Source: VXMT01 sp965204835 (GTDB taxonomy: Bacteria > Chloroflexota > Dehalococcoidia > UBA2979). From it: DNA of 64,000 bases. The notes under the pieces were generated by a model. That model had not been told where the DNA came from, did no database searches, and was given only the letters and a program-made list of their open reading frames with translations. The translations under genes and the position numbers were made by a program. Every line of letters begins with the position of its first letter. Positions within the stretch are counted from its first letter, which is position 1. Location: contig OZ242017.1 in assembly GCA_965204835.1 (NCBI GenBank), positions 434,001 through 498,000 on the forward strand. Direction: 5' to 3'. This document shows positions 36,756 to 45,928 of this stretch, one piece after another.

Positions 36756-38072
36756 CTACGGGATCGAGGGGTCGTAGTCCATCCCGGCGTGCTCCGTATC
36801 GACGAAGTGCTCGTACTCCTCGTCGGAGTAGCCGAGCAACTCCTTGTAGACGTACTCGTTGTCCTCGCCCAGGCGCGGGGCGGCGTGGCGCAGCCGGTTG
36901 GGGGTGCGCTCGGCGCTCCACAGCACGCCGGGGTACTCGTGGGCGCCCGCCTCGGGGTGCTCGAGGGTCTGGAAGTACTCGCGCTCGCGCAGGTGAGGGT
37001 CGGAGTAGGCGTCGGCCTCGTTGAGGATCGCGCCCGCTGCGACGCCCGCCGCCTGCAGCTGCTGCATGGCCTCGACCGGGTCCTGGAAGATCGACCAGGT
37101 CAGGATCTCCGTGTCGGCCTCGTCGTGGTGGGCGCGACGCGCCTCGGCGGTTGCGAAGCGCTCATCCGCGGCGAGGTCGTCGCGGCCCATGACGCCGCAG
37201 AGCGCGCGCCACTCCTCGTCGGTCCCGATGCTGATCGAGAGCCAGCGGTCCTCGCCGGCGCAGGGGTAGACGCCCTGCGGCGCGTAGACGAGGTCGCGGT
37301 TGCCGCGGTAGCCGCTGAGCCGGCCGTTCATCGAGTAGTCGAGGATGTACTCGCCGAGGTAGCCGGTGAAGTTCTCGGCGGTCGCGCACTCCAGCTGGAC
37401 GCCCTCGCCGGTGCGGCGGCGGTGACGCAGCCCGGCCATGAACGCCATCGCGCCCGACACCCCGGAGGCGGGGTCGGCGAGCAGGCTCGTGCCGCTCTCG
37501 TCGGCGAGCGCGCCGGGGTAGCCGAACACCGAGTAGTGCCCGGACACCGCCTCCATGTGGCTGCCGAAGGTGCGGTACGCGCGGTACGGCCCGGTCAGGC
37601 CGAACGCGGGCAGGCGCACGAGGATGAACCGCGGGTTGATCTCCGAGATCCGCTCCCACGAGACGCCCGCGCGGTCCATGGTGTTCGGCGCGTTGTTCTC
37701 GACGAGGCCGTCGGAGACCTTGAGCAGCCGCTCGAAGACCTCCTGCCCCTCGGGGCGGGTGAGGTCCATGGTGACGGAGCGCTTGTTGCGCGCGTGGACG
37801 TTGAACAGCGCGGCGCGGTTCCATGGCCGGTCGCCCGGCTCATGGTCCGGGTAGCCGCCCACGCCCCCCTGGCGCACCAGCTCCGGGCTCGGCCGCGCGA
37901 GGCCGCCACGGGTCGTCGAGGGGAAGAACTTCGTCGACTCGACGCGGATCACCTCGGCGCCCCACTCGGAGAGCAGCTGGGTCGCGTACGGGCCGGCCCA
38001 CACGACGGTGAAGTCGAGGATGCGGATGCCTTCGAGGGGGAGGCGCTTGCCGGAGCCGTTCCCGGTGGTCAT
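36756..38072 (-). CDS. CaiB/BaiF-type class III CoA-transferase, second subunit (Glu in place of active-site Asp)
   Basis: A 438-residue protein of the family that moves CoA between carboxylic acids. The opening PLEGIRILDFTVVWAGPYATQLLSEWGAEVIRVES and the RRRTGEGVQLECATAENF region are typical. At the position of the catalytic Asp (normally in a V-D-V context) it has Glu228 (VQLECA). Its ATG overlaps the stop of the upstream gene (ATGA at 38069-38072), so the two are coupled. It matches the C-terminal half of the fused protein at 60359, down to the closing DNEYVYKELLG and DPSIP. It is probably the non-catalytic or altered subunit of a heterodimer. Confidence 0.9.
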   Translation of the reverse strand: MTTGNGSGKRLPLEGIRILDFTVVWAGPYATQLLSEWGAEVIRVESTKFFPSTTRGGLARPSPELVRQGGVGGYPDHEPGDRPWNRAALFNVHARNKRSVTMDLTRPEGQEVFERLLKVSDGLVENNAPNTMDRAGVSWERISEINPRFILVRLPAFGLTGPYRAYRTFGSHMEAVSGHYSVFGYPGALADESGTSLLADPASGVSGAMAFMAGLRHRRRTGEGVQLECATAENFTGYLGEYILDYSMNGRLSGYRGNRDLVYAPQGVYPCAGEDRWLSISIGTDEEWRALCGVMGRDDLAADERFATAEARRAHHDEADTEILTWSIFQDPVEAMQQLQAAGVAAGAILNEADAYSDPHLREREYFQTLEHPEAGAHEYPGVLWSAERTPNRLRHAAPRLGEDNEYVYKELLGYSDEEYEHFVDTEHAGMDYDPSIP

Positions 38073-39295
38073 GACACCGCCCCCGACCCGCGCAGCTCGG
38101 CGATCGCGGCGGCGTCGAGGCCGAGCGTCTCGCCGAGGATCTCGTCGGTGTGCTCGCCCAGCAGCGGGGCTCGCTGCCGTGGTGGGGGCGGCCACTCGTG
38201 CGCGCTCGAGCGGTACGTGCGGCCCGCGTAGGTCTGGGGGCCGGTGGTCGGGTGGTCGATGGTCTGGAAGAAGGCGCGCTCGCTGAAGTGCGGGTCGGTC
38301 AGCAGCTCGGAGATGGTGTTCACGGGCCCTCCGTAGACGCCGGCGTCCTCGACGGCCTGGCGGATCTCGCGCTTCGAGTGGCTCAGCATCCACTCGCCGA
38401 CAAGCGCCTGGAACTGCGCCATCGGCTCCTCCTGGCCCCGCCACGCGGGGTCGAGCCAGTTGGGATCCTCGAGGAGCTCGGGGTGGCCGATCATCTCGGC
38501 CATCGCGGGCCAGCGCGGGCCGACGACGGTGGTGAAGAAGAAGCCGTCGTCGCCGGTCGGCCAGATGCCGGAGCCGGGCGTCTGGCCGGCGGGCGGGCGG
38601 CCCGACGTCTCGCCGGTGTACTGGTAGTTGAGCAGGCTGGTCGTGCGACGGTCGATGAGCCCCATGAACGTCTCGAAGAAGTTGACGTCCAGGTGGTCGC
38701 CCTCGCCGCTGGCGTCGGCGCCCCAGAGCGCGATGTTCGTCGCCGCCGCGGCGGTCGCGCCGACCTGGTAGGCGGGGGTGTGGCCCGCCGTCTTGAGCGG
38801 CTCGCGGTCCGGGCTGCCCGTGTAGAGCATCGGGCCGCCCATGCCCCAGATCGTGAGCTCGGAGCCCTTCCAGTCGCGGTACGGCCCGCTCTGCCCGTAG
38901 TTGCTGATCGAGGTCACGACGATCGCCGGGTTCACGGCACTCAGCGCCTCGTACCCCAGCCCGAGGTCGTCGAGGGTGCCGGGGCTGAAGTTCTCGATCA
39001 CCACGTCGGCCCACCCGGCGAGCCGCAGCACGGTCTCGCGGCCGCCCTCGGACGCGAGGTCGATGGCGATCGAGCGCTTGTTGGTGTTGAGGTGCAGGAA
39101 CAGCGCGGAGCGCTCGATGCCCGGCTCGTCCTCGAAGAACGGCGGCATGAGGCGCGCGGGGTCGCCCTCGCCGGGGCGCTCGACCTTCACGATGTCCGCG
39201 CCGTAGTCGCCGAGCACGCGCGTGCAGTAGGGGCCGGCGACGTGCCAGCTCAGGTCGAGCACGCGCACATCCGAAAGCGGGAGGTCCACCATCAC
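38069..39295 (-). CDS. CaiB/BaiF-type class III CoA-transferase, first subunit
   Basis: A 408-residue CoA-transferase. The opening LSDVRVLDLSWHVAGPYCTRVLGDYGADIVKVERPGEGDPAR and LFLHLNTNKRSIAIDL are family signatures. The catalytic Asp is Asp203 in GEGDHLDVNFFE. The substrate is unknown; relatives act on carnitine, bile acids, oxalate or aryl/acyl succinates. GAGGAG precedes the start, with a second in-frame ATG one codon later. The downstream gene starts within its stop codon. It matches the N-terminal half of the fused protein at 60359. Confidence 0.9.
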   Translation of the reverse strand: MMVDLPLSDVRVLDLSWHVAGPYCTRVLGDYGADIVKVERPGEGDPARLMPPFFEDEPGIERSALFLHLNTNKRSIAIDLASEGGRETVLRLAGWADVVIENFSPGTLDDLGLGYEALSAVNPAIVVTSISNYGQSGPYRDWKGSELTIWGMGGPMLYTGSPDREPLKTAGHTPAYQVGATAAAATNIALWGADASGEGDHLDVNFFETFMGLIDRRTTSLLNYQYTGETSGRPPAGQTPGSGIWPTGDDGFFFTTVVGPRWPAMAEMIGHPELLEDPNWLDPAWRGQEEPMAQFQALVGEWMLSHSKREIRQAVEDAGVYGGPVNTISELLTDPHFSERAFFQTIDHPTTGPQTYAGRTYRSSAHEWPPPPRQRAPLLGEHTDEILGETLGLDAAAIAELRGSGAVS

Positions 39296-39463
39296 TCACT
39301 CCTCGGTCTGCGAGGCGGCGATTATCGCACGCGCGGGCGGCGCGTCGAACACACGCCGTCGCGTGATGCACGGAGTGCTCGGCGCGATGCTGGGGTGGGG
39401 GGTGTCAGTTTGACAGCCTGAGCAACGCACGAGGATCATGACGGCGTCCCGGAGGCGCTGACC

Positions 39464-39691
39464 ATGGACTGGCGCGACTACATCACCGTCGACCCGAACG
39501 TCTGCCACGGGCAGGCCTGCCTCACGGGCACTCGCGTTATGGTCACCGTGATCCTCGACAACCTCGCTGCGGGGTTGACGCCCGCGGAGATCGCAGAGAG
39601 CTACCCGTCCATGTCTGTCGATGCGGTCAGGGCGGCCCTCCAGTACGCGGCCGAGTTGGCTCGCGAGCGGACTGTGCCACTGGGAGCATAG
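39464..39691 (+). CDS. DUF433 antitoxin (VapB-like)
   Basis: A 75-residue protein with the DUF433 pattern: YITVDPNVCHGQACLTGTRVMVTVILDNLAAGLTPAEIAESYPSMSVDAVRAALQYAAELARE, a winged-helix-like DNA-binding fold. Genes of this type regulate and neutralise the DUF5615 (PIN-like) toxin encoded next, 9 bases downstream. CGGAGG precedes the start. Confidence 0.9.
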   Translation: MDWRDYITVDPNVCHGQACLTGTRVMVTVILDNLAAGLTPAEIAESYPSMSVDAVRAALQYAAELARERTVPLGA

Positions 39692-39700
39692 CGACGCTCG

Positions 39701-40054
39701 ATGCGGGTCAAGCTCGACGAGAACCTGCCGGTCCAGCTCAAGGCCCTATTCACTGAGTCCGGCCATGACGCGGCGACGGTCGTCGACGAGGGTTTGGGTG
39801 GAGCGCACGACGCGGCGATCGCGTCGGCCTGCATCACCGAAGAACGCGTGTTGATCACGCTGGACCTGGATTTCGCAGATATACGGACGTACCCGCCGAC
39901 CGCGCACCCCGGCATCGTCGTGTTCCGGCTCCCGAGGGCGGATCGCGACGCTGTCCTGAACGTTGACGCCGTCCTGCTTGAACGGCTGGGAGAGTCATCC
40001 CCGGAGGGTCAGCTCTGGATCGTCGAAGACTCACGGATCCGAATCCGGGAGTGA
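39701..40054 (+). CDS. DUF5615 PIN-like toxin
   Basis: A 117-residue protein of the Mut7-C/PIN-like ribonuclease fold. Acidic residues expected to bind metal are Asp6-Glu7 (VKLDENLP), Asp29 (ATVVDEGLGG), Asp54 and Asp56 (LDLDFADI). It is the toxin partner of the upstream DUF433 gene. A 20-base palindrome follows the stop. Confidence 0.9.
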   Translation: MRVKLDENLPVQLKALFTESGHDAATVVDEGLGGAHDAAIASACITEERVLITLDLDFADIRTYPPTAHPGIVVFRLPRADRDAVLNVDAVLLERLGESSPEGQLWIVEDSRIRIRE

Positions 40055-40060
40055 GCCATG

Positions 40061-40080
40061 ACCACCCTCGAGGGTGGTCG
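40061..40080. terminator. Perfect palindrome between convergent genes
   Basis: Arms GACCACCCTC and GAGGGTGGTC pair perfectly without a spacer, 6 bases after the toxin stop and 45 bases from the end of the convergent SDR gene. It probably terminates transcription from one or both sides, though there is no T-run. Confidence 0.4.
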
Positions 40081-40124
40081 GACCCGGAGAGACACGCGGG
40101 GGCCAGACCGACGTCGCCGCGGCG

Positions 40125-41594
40125 TCAGGCCGAGGCGGCCGTGTCCGCGTGGCCGTCTGACCCGCGCCATGCCGCCTCGGCGCGCTCGGCGATGGCGCGG
40201 GTGAGGCCGTCGAAGATGCGGACGTGGATGGGCCACAGCGCGTACCAGTAGAGCAAGCCCGGCATCCCCGCGGGGTGGAAGTGCGCCTGCGTGGCGATGC
40301 TGGCGCCCTCGCCGACCGGGGTGACGACGAACTCCAGCACGGCCGAGCCCGGCAGCTTCATCTCCGCCAGCAACGTCAACCGCCGCCCCGGCTCCACCGC
40401 CTCGACGCGCCACCAGTCGAGCGTGTCGCCGACGCGCAGGTCGTGCGGGTGGCGTCTGCCGCGCCGCATCCCGACTCCGCCGGCGAGGCGGTCGAGGAGC
40501 CCTCGGAGCCACCACAGGCGGTCGGCGTAGTACCAGCCGCGGTCGCCGCCGATGGACGCGACCTGCGCCCACACCGCCTCGGGCGGCGCGTCGACGCGCG
40601 CCTCGGACCGCGAGCGCTTGTCGTAGAACGAGATGTCGTGGCGCTGCTGGCGGAACCGGAACGCGCCCTCCGTCCAGCGCGCGGGCGGCCCGGCCGTCTC
40701 CTTTTCCTCGTCGAGGGCGGCCCGCACGGCCTGCTCGTAGGTGTGCAGGCGGATCGGGATCGCCTCGCGCAGCGGCCACGGGTTCGTCGACACCAGGTCG
40801 TGCGCGAGCCCGTCGATGAGCGGGCGCGCGACGCTCGCGGGCGCGGCCGTGATGAGGTCGAGCCAGTACGAGGAGAGGCGTGGGCTGAGCACGGGCACCG
40901 GCAGGATGAAGAGCGGCCGCTCCGCCACGCGCGCGAACTGCTGCATCAGCTCCTGGTAGGTGAGCGTCTCCAGCCCGACCGCGTCGTACGTGTGGCCCTC
41001 GGTCTCCTCGTGCTCCGGCAGCCGCACGAGGTAGTTGATGAGGTCGTCGAGGGCGATCGGCTGGCTGCGCGACCGCACCCAGCGCGGCGTGACCATGACC
41101 GGCAGGTGGTAGACGAGGTCGCGGATCACCTCGAAGGCGGCGGAGCCGGGGCCCACGACGATCCCGGCGCGCAGCTCGGTGACGGGCACGGAGCCCGCGC
41201 GCAGCAGGTCGCCGGTCTCGCGCCGCGAGCGCAGGTGCGCGGACGCCTCGCCCTCGGGCTGCAGGCCGCCGAGGTAGATGATGCGCTGCACGCCCGCGCG
41301 CTCGGCCGCCTGGCGGAACGTCGTGGCGGCGACGCGGTCGATCTCCGCGAAGCGCCGCCCCGCGGCCATCGAGTGGACGAGGTAGTACGCGATCTCGACG
41401 CCATCGAGCGCGGCGTCGAGCGACGTGCCGTCGAGCGCGTCGGCGGCGACGATTTCGACGCCCTCCCACCCGCGCGCCTCGAGCGTGTCGCGTCGCCGCG
41501 AGGAGGCGCGGACGCGGTGGCCGCGCGCGGCCAGCTCGGGGACGAGGTGCGTCCCCACGTACCCGCTCGCGCCCAGGACCAGGATGTTGGACAT
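40125..41594 (-). CDS. NAD(P)-binding SDR-family protein with DUF2867 domain
   Basis: A 489-residue protein. The N-terminal atypical SDR domain (1-280) has a GASGYVGTHL nucleotide motif and resembles NAD(P)H-binding or NmrA/YbjT-type proteins. The C-terminal part (about 310-480) matches DUF2867, with RSEARVDAPPEAVWAQVASIGG resembling a START/polyketide-cyclase-like fold and ending in hydrophobic LYWYALWPIHVRIFDGLTR. This fusion is common in bacteria but uncharacterised; roles in quinone or lipid chemistry have been proposed only by similarity. A clear ribosome site (GAGGTGAG) precedes the ATG. Confidence 0.85.
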   Translation of the reverse strand: MSNILVLGASGYVGTHLVPELAARGHRVRASSRRRDTLEARGWEGVEIVAADALDGTSLDAALDGVEIAYYLVHSMAAGRRFAEIDRVAATTFRQAAERAGVQRIIYLGGLQPEGEASAHLRSRRETGDLLRAGSVPVTELRAGIVVGPGSAAFEVIRDLVYHLPVMVTPRWVRSRSQPIALDDLINYLVRLPEHEETEGHTYDAVGLETLTYQELMQQFARVAERPLFILPVPVLSPRLSSYWLDLITAAPASVARPLIDGLAHDLVSTNPWPLREAIPIRLHTYEQAVRAALDEEKETAGPPARWTEGAFRFRQQRHDISFYDKRSRSEARVDAPPEAVWAQVASIGGDRGWYYADRLWWLRGLLDRLAGGVGMRRGRRHPHDLRVGDTLDWWRVEAVEPGRRLTLLAEMKLPGSAVLEFVVTPVGEGASIATQAHFHPAGMPGLLYWYALWPIHVRIFDGLTRAIAERAEAAWRGSDGHADTAASA

Positions 41595-41660
41595 GGCTCA
41601 CCTCGCTGGGAGGCGGGTGGCCGTCCGTCGGGCCGGGCGGCCGGACCGCCCCCATCCATG

Positions 41661-44600
41661 TTACGGCGAAGCGACCATCGTCGGCTCGTGCTCGGCCTCG
41701 GCGGGCGCGCCCGGCGTGACGAGGCGGCTGGTCGCGCCGTTGCGCACCACCTCGACGCGGTCGGGGAGGCGCTCGGCGACCTCCGGGATGTGCGAGATCA
41801 CGCCGACGAGCCGCTGTCCGCCCGCCAGCATCTCGAGGCCCCCGATGGCGGTGTCGAGCGAGTCCTGGTCGAGCGCCCCGAAGCCCTCGTCCAGGAACAG
41901 CGACTCGAGCGACATCGCGCCGCCGCGCCCGGCGATCTCCGGCAGCCGCTCGGACAGCGCGAGGGCGAGCGCGAGGCTCGCGAGGAACGTCTCGCCGCCC
42001 GACAGCGTCCTGACCGAACGGCGCTCGTCGCCGTTGAGGCGGTCGACCACCGAGAACGCCTCGCCCTCCACGACCAGGCGGTAGCGCCCGCTCGACAGCG
42101 CGAGCAGGCGCTCGCCGGCGTCGACGGCGAGGAGGTGCATCGCCTCGCGCTGCACGTAGGCGATGAAGCGGTCGCGGCGCAGTTCGAGGGCGAGCGAGTC
42201 GGCGAGCTGTGCGTTGCCGTCGTACGTCTCGGCGTCGCCGCGCATCTGCTCGGCGCGCTCGGCGTCGGCGCGGGCGGTCTGGAGTCGCTGCGCCGCGAGG
42301 TCTCGCTCGCGCTCGGACGCGCCGAGGGCTGCCCGGTGCTCCTCGATGATGCCGGGCACGCGCCCGGCGTCGGTGACGCCCTCGACGGCGGCGGCCGTCC
42401 ACGCCTCGTCGAGTCGTTGGCGCGCCTCGACGGCTGCGCCGCGCGCTGTCTCGGCGTCGCCCGCGCGTCGCTCGACGGCGGACTCGGCACGTGCGAGGGC
42501 TTCACGGGCCGCCTCGACGCGCGCATCCGCGCCGGCCAGTTCCTGCGCGGCGGCGCCGAGTGCGTCTCCGATCTCGCGGTGGCGTGCGGCTTGCTGCTGC
42601 GCCGCTGTGAGCGCGGCGCGAGCGGCGTCCGCGTCGACGTCCGCCGCGCCGAGTGAGGCGAGGTGTTCCCGCGCGCGTGCCAGCTCGGCGTCCGCCCGCG
42701 TGCGGCGCTCGTTCGCGCGCGTCACATCCGCTTCCGCTGCGCGCGATCGCTCGGCTGCGGAGCGGGCCTGCTCGGCGGCAGCCGTCACGTCAGCGCTCGC
42801 CCCACGATGGCGCTCGATCGCCGCGTCGAGTGCAGCCCGCACCGCGTCAGCCTCGCCCGCCTCGCCATCGCGCCCCTCCACCGCACCAAGCGCGTCGCCA
42901 ATGGAGGCGTGCGAGATGCGAAGCGCGGCTGCCGCCTCGCCCGCCTGGGTGCGTGCGGCCTCGGCAGCCTCGGCGCGGTCGCGCGCCTCGCCACCCGCAG
43001 CCGATGCCGCGGCGACGGCCGCCGCGAGCGCGTCGGCCTCGACGCCAGACTGCGCGGCCTCGTCGCGGAGCGCCGCGAGGTCGGCGGTCGCGCGGTCGGT
43101 GGCGGCCGACGCCTGCGCGGCGTTCGCCTCGGCCGCTGCGAGGCTCGTCGCCGCCACCGCCTGCTCCGCCCGGGCCTCGCGCAGCGCTGCCTCGGCGGCT
43201 TCGAGGGCTGCTTTTGCCGCGTCGAGGGCGGGGGCGTCCTGCAGCTCGATGTGCTCGATGGGCTCACCGCAGACGGGGCAGATGTCCCCGGGCTGGAGGC
43301 CACGCTGGAGCGCGAGCGCCGCGTCCTGCTGCTGCGCGTGCTCGAACGCGTCGGCGCGCGTCTCGCGCTCCGACTCCGCGTCGCTCAGCCGTGTGCCCGC
43401 AGCGTCCGAGGCCTGCCCGGCCGCCTCGTGCGCCCCGCGCGCCTCCTCGTGCTCCCGTCCGGCGGCGACGAGCACGGCCTGCTGCTGCCGCAGCCGCTCG
43501 TCGAGCGCGGCGAGGTGGCGTGCCCGCTCGTCGTAGTCCGCGGCGGCGCGCTCCGCGGCCACGCGCTCGTCGTCGGCGGTGTTCGCGGCCTCGCCGAGCG
43601 CCCGCTCCGTCGCGAGCGCCGCGGCAGCCGCCGCCGCGAGGTCCGCGAGGGCGGCCTGCTGCGTCGCCTCGGCCCGGCCGCGTGTGGCGTCCGCGGCGTC
43701 CGACTCGCCCCGGAGGCGCGTCGCCTCATCTGCCGCGCGCTCGGCATCCTCGATCGCCTCACGCTGCTCGGCCTCTGCGGCGTCGAGGGCACGCCGGGCG
43801 GCCTCGCGCTGGTCGAGCATCTGCACCTCGCGTTCGAGGCGGCGGTGCTCCGGCTCGTCGTAGGCGAGCTCGGTGCGCGCGGCGTCGAGGCGTGCGTGCT
43901 CGGCCTGCGCCTGCTCGCGGCCCTGCTCGTCGCGGGCGAGGGCGTCGCGGGCGGCCTCGGCGTCACGGGTCGCTTCGGCGCTTGCGGCGGCGGCGAGCGC
44001 CGACGTGCGTTCGGCCTCGGTGCTCGCCGACGCCTGTTCGGCGAGCGCGGCGAGCAGCGCTGTGCGACCGTCAAGCGCCTCGGCGCGCGCGGCGAGCGCC
44101 GCGTGCTCGCGTTCGAGGTGCGCAATCGTCTCAGGCGTGGCGATGTCGAGGCGTTCGATCTGCTCGCGCAGCGCATCCCCGGCGCTGCGCGCGCCCGCGG
44201 CCCGGTTGCGCGCGGCGCGCCCCGCCTCCTCGTAGCGCCCGAGGCCAAGCAGGCGCGTCAGGATGTCGCGGCGTTGCGGCTCGTCGCCGCGCAGGAACGT
44301 GTCGAACGCGCCCTGCGGCAGCAGCACCGTCTTGGTGAACGTCGCGAAGTCGAGCCCGAGCAGGTTCTCGATGCGCTGGGTGACCTCGCGCGAGCGGTCC
44401 TCGAGCGGCTCGAACGAGCCGTCGACGCGCTGATGCTCCAGCCGTGCGCCGAGGTTGCCGGGAGCCTGCCGGCTCACGCGGTAGCGGTCGCCGCGCACGC
44501 TGAAGTCGAACTGGACGGCCATCGCCTTCGAGCCGTGCGTGATGAGCTGGCGCGTCTCGCGCCCCACGCGCGGCACCTGGCCGTAGAGCGCCCACGTCAT

Positions 44601-44732
44601 CGCGTCGAGCAGCGAGGACTTGCCCGCGCCCGTCGGGCCGGTGATCGCGAACAGGCGCCGCTCCTCGAAGTCGAGGACGGCGGGCTCCTTGAACGACGTG
44701 AAGCCGCGCACTTCCAGGCGGAGCGGCCTCAC
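41661..44732 (-). CDS. sbcC: SbcC/Rad50-type ATPase, DNA double-strand break processing
   Basis: A 1023-residue SMC-like ATPase. The start is GTG at 44732, overlapping the sbcD stop by four bases (GTGA). It has Walker A GPTGAGKSSLLDA near residue 34, two long coiled-coil arms made of Ala/Glu/Arg-rich heptads, a zinc hook CPVCGEP near residue 490, the ABC signature TLSGGETFLASLALALALSE and Walker B SLFLDEGFGALD near the C-terminus. With SbcD it forms the Mre11-Rad50-type complex that clears hairpins, blocked ends and palindromes. It is last in a four-gene operon. Confidence 0.95.
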   Translation of the reverse strand: MRPLRLEVRGFTSFKEPAVLDFEERRLFAITGPTGAGKSSLLDAMTWALYGQVPRVGRETRQLITHGSKAMAVQFDFSVRGDRYRVSRQAPGNLGARLEHQRVDGSFEPLEDRSREVTQRIENLLGLDFATFTKTVLLPQGAFDTFLRGDEPQRRDILTRLLGLGRYEEAGRAARNRAAGARSAGDALREQIERLDIATPETIAHLEREHAALAARAEALDGRTALLAALAEQASASTEAERTSALAAAASAEATRDAEAARDALARDEQGREQAQAEHARLDAARTELAYDEPEHRRLEREVQMLDQREAARRALDAAEAEQREAIEDAERAADEATRLRGESDAADATRGRAEATQQAALADLAAAAAAALATERALGEAANTADDERVAAERAAADYDERARHLAALDERLRQQQAVLVAAGREHEEARGAHEAAGQASDAAGTRLSDAESERETRADAFEHAQQQDAALALQRGLQPGDICPVCGEPIEHIELQDAPALDAAKAALEAAEAALREARAEQAVAATSLAAAEANAAQASAATDRATADLAALRDEAAQSGVEADALAAAVAAASAAGGEARDRAEAAEAARTQAGEAAAALRISHASIGDALGAVEGRDGEAGEADAVRAALDAAIERHRGASADVTAAAEQARSAAERSRAAEADVTRANERRTRADAELARAREHLASLGAADVDADAARAALTAAQQQAARHREIGDALGAAAQELAGADARVEAAREALARAESAVERRAGDAETARGAAVEARQRLDEAWTAAAVEGVTDAGRVPGIIEEHRAALGASERERDLAAQRLQTARADAERAEQMRGDAETYDGNAQLADSLALELRRDRFIAYVQREAMHLLAVDAGERLLALSSGRYRLVVEGEAFSVVDRLNGDERRSVRTLSGGETFLASLALALALSERLPEIAGRGGAMSLESLFLDEGFGALDQDSLDTAIGGLEMLAGGQRLVGVISHIPEVAERLPDRVEVVRNGATSRLVTPGAPAEAEHEPTMVASP

Positions 44733-45928
44733 CGGAGCGCCGCCGCTTCGCCCGCGGCCTCCGCCGCGCGCGCCTCGTCGCCCTCGACGAGCAGCTCCTC
44801 GAAGAGCCCGACGAGTTCCGGCGCGGGGTCCGCGCCGTGCTGCGCCTGGTAGTAGCGCGTGAACAGCTCGGCGTCGCTCAGGTTGGCGATCGCCTCGACC
44901 GCCTGGTCGTCCTCGGGCGCGTCGTACTCGAGCTGGACGTCGACGGCGTTTGGAAGCTCGGCGCGGACGCGCTCGGCGATGCCCGGCTCGGGCCGCTCGA
45001 CATCGAGGCGGACGCGGAGGTGCGACCCGCGGTGCTCCTCGGCCTGCGCGAGCACCTCGTCGAGCGTGCCGCGCAGCTCGGCGAGGGGGCGGCCCTTGGT
45101 GAGCGGGACGGTCGTCGGCGTCACTGGGCGGTTCGGCTCCGCGTCGATGATGCGCACGAGCTTCTGCTGGCCGCGTTCGCCGAAGTCGAGCTGCAGCAGC
45201 GAGCCGCTGTACGCCGTCGGGATGCTGTGCTCGATCTCCTGGGGCTCGTGCACATGGCCGAGCGCGATGTACTGGGGCGTCGCGGGCAGGCTGGCGGCGG
45301 TCACGCCGTAGGTCTGGCCGATGTGCAGCTTGCGCTCGGAACCGTCGACGCGCGCAATACGGGCGTTGTCGACGAAGATGTGCGTCGCGAGGATGTTGAC
45401 CGTGCTCGTGTCCACGAACGGGTCGCACGACGCGCGCAGGATCTCCGCGACGCCGTCCGCGTAGGCGCTGAGCCAGTCCTCCTCCAGCCCCATGATCCCC
45501 GCGGCGTCCACGTAGCGGCCCTCGGTGATGAAGGGCACGGCGGCGATGCGGGCGATGTGATCGCGGCCCTCGATGGTGAGCACGCCGCCCGCGTTCGGGC
45601 GTCGCACCTCCCACTGCGTCTGCACGCCGAGCAGCTCGGAGAGCAGGCCGAGCGCGCGCAGCTTGCGGGGGTTGTCGTGGTTCCCGGCCAGCAGCACCAC
45701 CTGGATGTCGTGGCCGATGCACTCGCGCAGCGCCTCGAACACGAGCCGGTCCGACTCCGCCGAGGGGGCATGATGGTCCCAGATGTCGCCGCACACCAGC
45801 ATCGCCTCGACCTGCTCCTGGCGGGCGATGTCGATGACCTCGGCGAGCACGGCCTCGAACTCCGCGACGCGGCTGCGGCCGCGCATGGTGCGGCCGACGT
45901 GCCAGTCGGCGGTGTGGAGCAGCCTCAC
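44729..45928 (-). CDS. sbcD: SbcD/Mre11-type exonuclease
   Basis: A 399-residue metallophosphoesterase nuclease. The start is GTG at 45928, overlapping the helicase gene stop by four bases (GTGA). All metal-site motifs are present in order: DWHVGR, GDIWDHHAPSAES, GNHDNP, THIF and GHVH. A C-terminal region (about 285-399) caps the active site and binds SbcC. It works as a dimer with SbcC on DNA ends. GTG-based overlaps on both sides show tight translational coupling. Confidence 0.95.
   Translation of the reverse strand: MRLLHTADWHVGRTMRGRSRVAEFEAVLAEVIDIARQEQVEAMLVCGDIWDHHAPSAESDRLVFEALRECIGHDIQVVLLAGNHDNPRKLRALGLLSELLGVQTQWEVRRPNAGGVLTIEGRDHIARIAAVPFITEGRYVDAAGIMGLEEDWLSAYADGVAEILRASCDPFVDTSTVNILATHIFVDNARIARVDGSERKLHIGQTYGVTAASLPATPQYIALGHVHEPQEIEHSIPTAYSGSLLQLDFGERGQQKLVRIIDAEPNRPVTPTTVPLTKGRPLAELRGTLDEVLAQAEEHRGSHLRVRLDVERPEPGIAERVRAELPNAVDVQLEYDAPEDDQAVEAIANLSDAELFTRYYQAQHGADPAPELVGLFEELLVEGDEARAAEAAGEAAALR

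Noticed and set aside
40061..40080. Terminal inverted repeat of an insertion sequence
   Set aside because: It is a single palindrome with no partner copy, transposase or target duplication nearby; a terminator is more likely.
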